Shown piece by piece: positions 14,446 through 14,723 of a DNA stretch of 14,723 nucleotides. The position numbers were made by a program, and so were the translations under genes. The number at the start of each line of letters is the position of its first letter. The first letter of the stretch is position 1. Location: NCBI GenBank assembly GCA_051155755.1, contig DAXETY010000088.1:1-14723 (forward strand), in the 5' to 3' direction. The stretch comes from DAXETY01 sp051155755. GTDB taxonomy: Bacteria > Desulfobacterota > Desulfobacteria > Desulfobacterales > SG8-13. Below the pieces are notes generated by a model. The model ran no database searches and was not told the DNA's origin. It worked only from the letters and a program-made list of their open reading frames with translations.

Positions 14446-14723
14446 TCAAAGCTGGTCCCACCGCTCCGCAGCGACCGGACCGGCAAGGAACCTTCCCTCG
14501 GCACCGGCCAGCCGCCTTGCCATGCCCTGCGCAGGGCCAGCCACCGCACCGGCCGCTTCCACTCGCTGCCAAGCCGTAGGGCCGACCACCGCCCCGGCCG
14601 CCTCCCCCTGCTGCCAAGCCGTAGGGCCGGTCACCGTACCGGCCGCTTCCACCCGCCGCCAGTCCGCAGGACCGACCACCGCCCCGGCCGCTTCCACCCG
14701 CAGCCAAGTCGTAGGGCCGGTCA
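14446..14723 (-). CDS. C-terminal end of a 15-residue-repeat protein (5' part beyond window)
   Basis: A minus-strand frame is open from the window edge to TGA at 14446-14448. It contains repeats of 15 residues close to VEAAGAVVGPTAWQR, followed by a non-repeat tail (MARRLAGAEGRFLAGPVAAERWDQL split by no stop). Changes between repeats keep the frame. The plus strand is also open across the repeats, with the same codon phase for wobble positions, so the coding strand is not certain; the defined tail and stop favour minus. No family is recognised, and whether it is translated is uncertain. Confidence 0.4.
   Translation of the reverse strand, partial: TGPTTWLRVEAAGAVVGPADWRRVEAAGTVTGPTAWQQGEAAGAVVGPTAWQRVEAAGAVAGPAQGMARRLAGAEGRFLAGPVAAERWDQL
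14535..14723. repeat. 45-bp tandem repeat array (four full units plus part)
   Basis: Units start at 14535, 14580, 14625 and 14670, and a fifth begins at 14715 and leaves the window. Units share a core such as CACCG(C/T)(A/C)CCGGCCGC and differ at about 15 of 45 positions overall. Degenerate similarity continues left to about 14490. There are no unique spacers, so it is not a CRISPR array. Confidence 0.9.

Noticed and set aside
14535..14723. CRISPR array
   Set aside because: The 45-bp units are contiguous with no unique spacers and diverge from each other, so this is a simple tandem repeat.

Overview
The window reads as a chromosomal stretch of a GC-rich Gram-negative bacterium. Envelope lipoproteins with lipoboxes, an MlaD-like outer-membrane lipid-transport fragment, a cyclase-TolB-TPR signalling protein and a YHS protein together suggest a deltaproteobacterium (Desulfobacterota, sulfate-reducer type). 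That assignment is inference from gene content; the window has no rRNA or marker gene. I see no tRNA, rRNA, CRISPR array, transposase or integrase.

Layout. Positions 1-5196 are minus strand: a divergent diacylglycerol-kinase-like gene cut by the window edge, a processive membrane GT2 glycosyltransferase, an AT-rich spacer, and a large protein with an N-terminal TIR domain. Upstream of the TIR gene is a decayed stretch with two short same-frame ORFs. Positions 5694-8166 (minus) hold a membrane class III adenylate/guanylate cyclase with TolB-like and TPR regions, and an exported YHS-domain protein. Positions 8550-9668 hold the C-terminal remnant of a PIN-domain toxin (minus), an operator-like dyad, and a plus-strand DUF1232-like gene. 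Positions 9983-11175 (plus) carry a single-domain response regulator, a STAS-domain protein lacking the usual phosphorylatable serine, and a small eight-cysteine protein. Convergent to these is a minus-strand VOC (glyoxalase-fold) gene whose 5' end overlaps a truncated MlaD-like lipoprotein. Positions 12538-14303 (plus) carry a LysM/L,D-transpeptidase lipoprotein and an Lpp-like alanine-rich coiled-coil lipoprotein ending in lysine, closed by a strong hairpin terminator. The right edge is a 45-bp tandem repeat inside an open minus-strand frame that leaves the window.

How the genes may work together. The clearest functional pair is the L,D-transpeptidase and the C-terminal-lysine lipoprotein, which looks like a Braun-lipoprotein tethering couple. 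The response regulator and STAS protein are probably one transcription unit and look like a small partner-switching or phosphorelay output module. The TIR protein could be a stand-alone NADase-type effector, but no defence neighbour is visible. The window also carries several decayed genes (PIN, MlaD-like, the fragment before TIR), so it looks like a turnover-prone accessory region. I did not find a complete system that I can claim as new.
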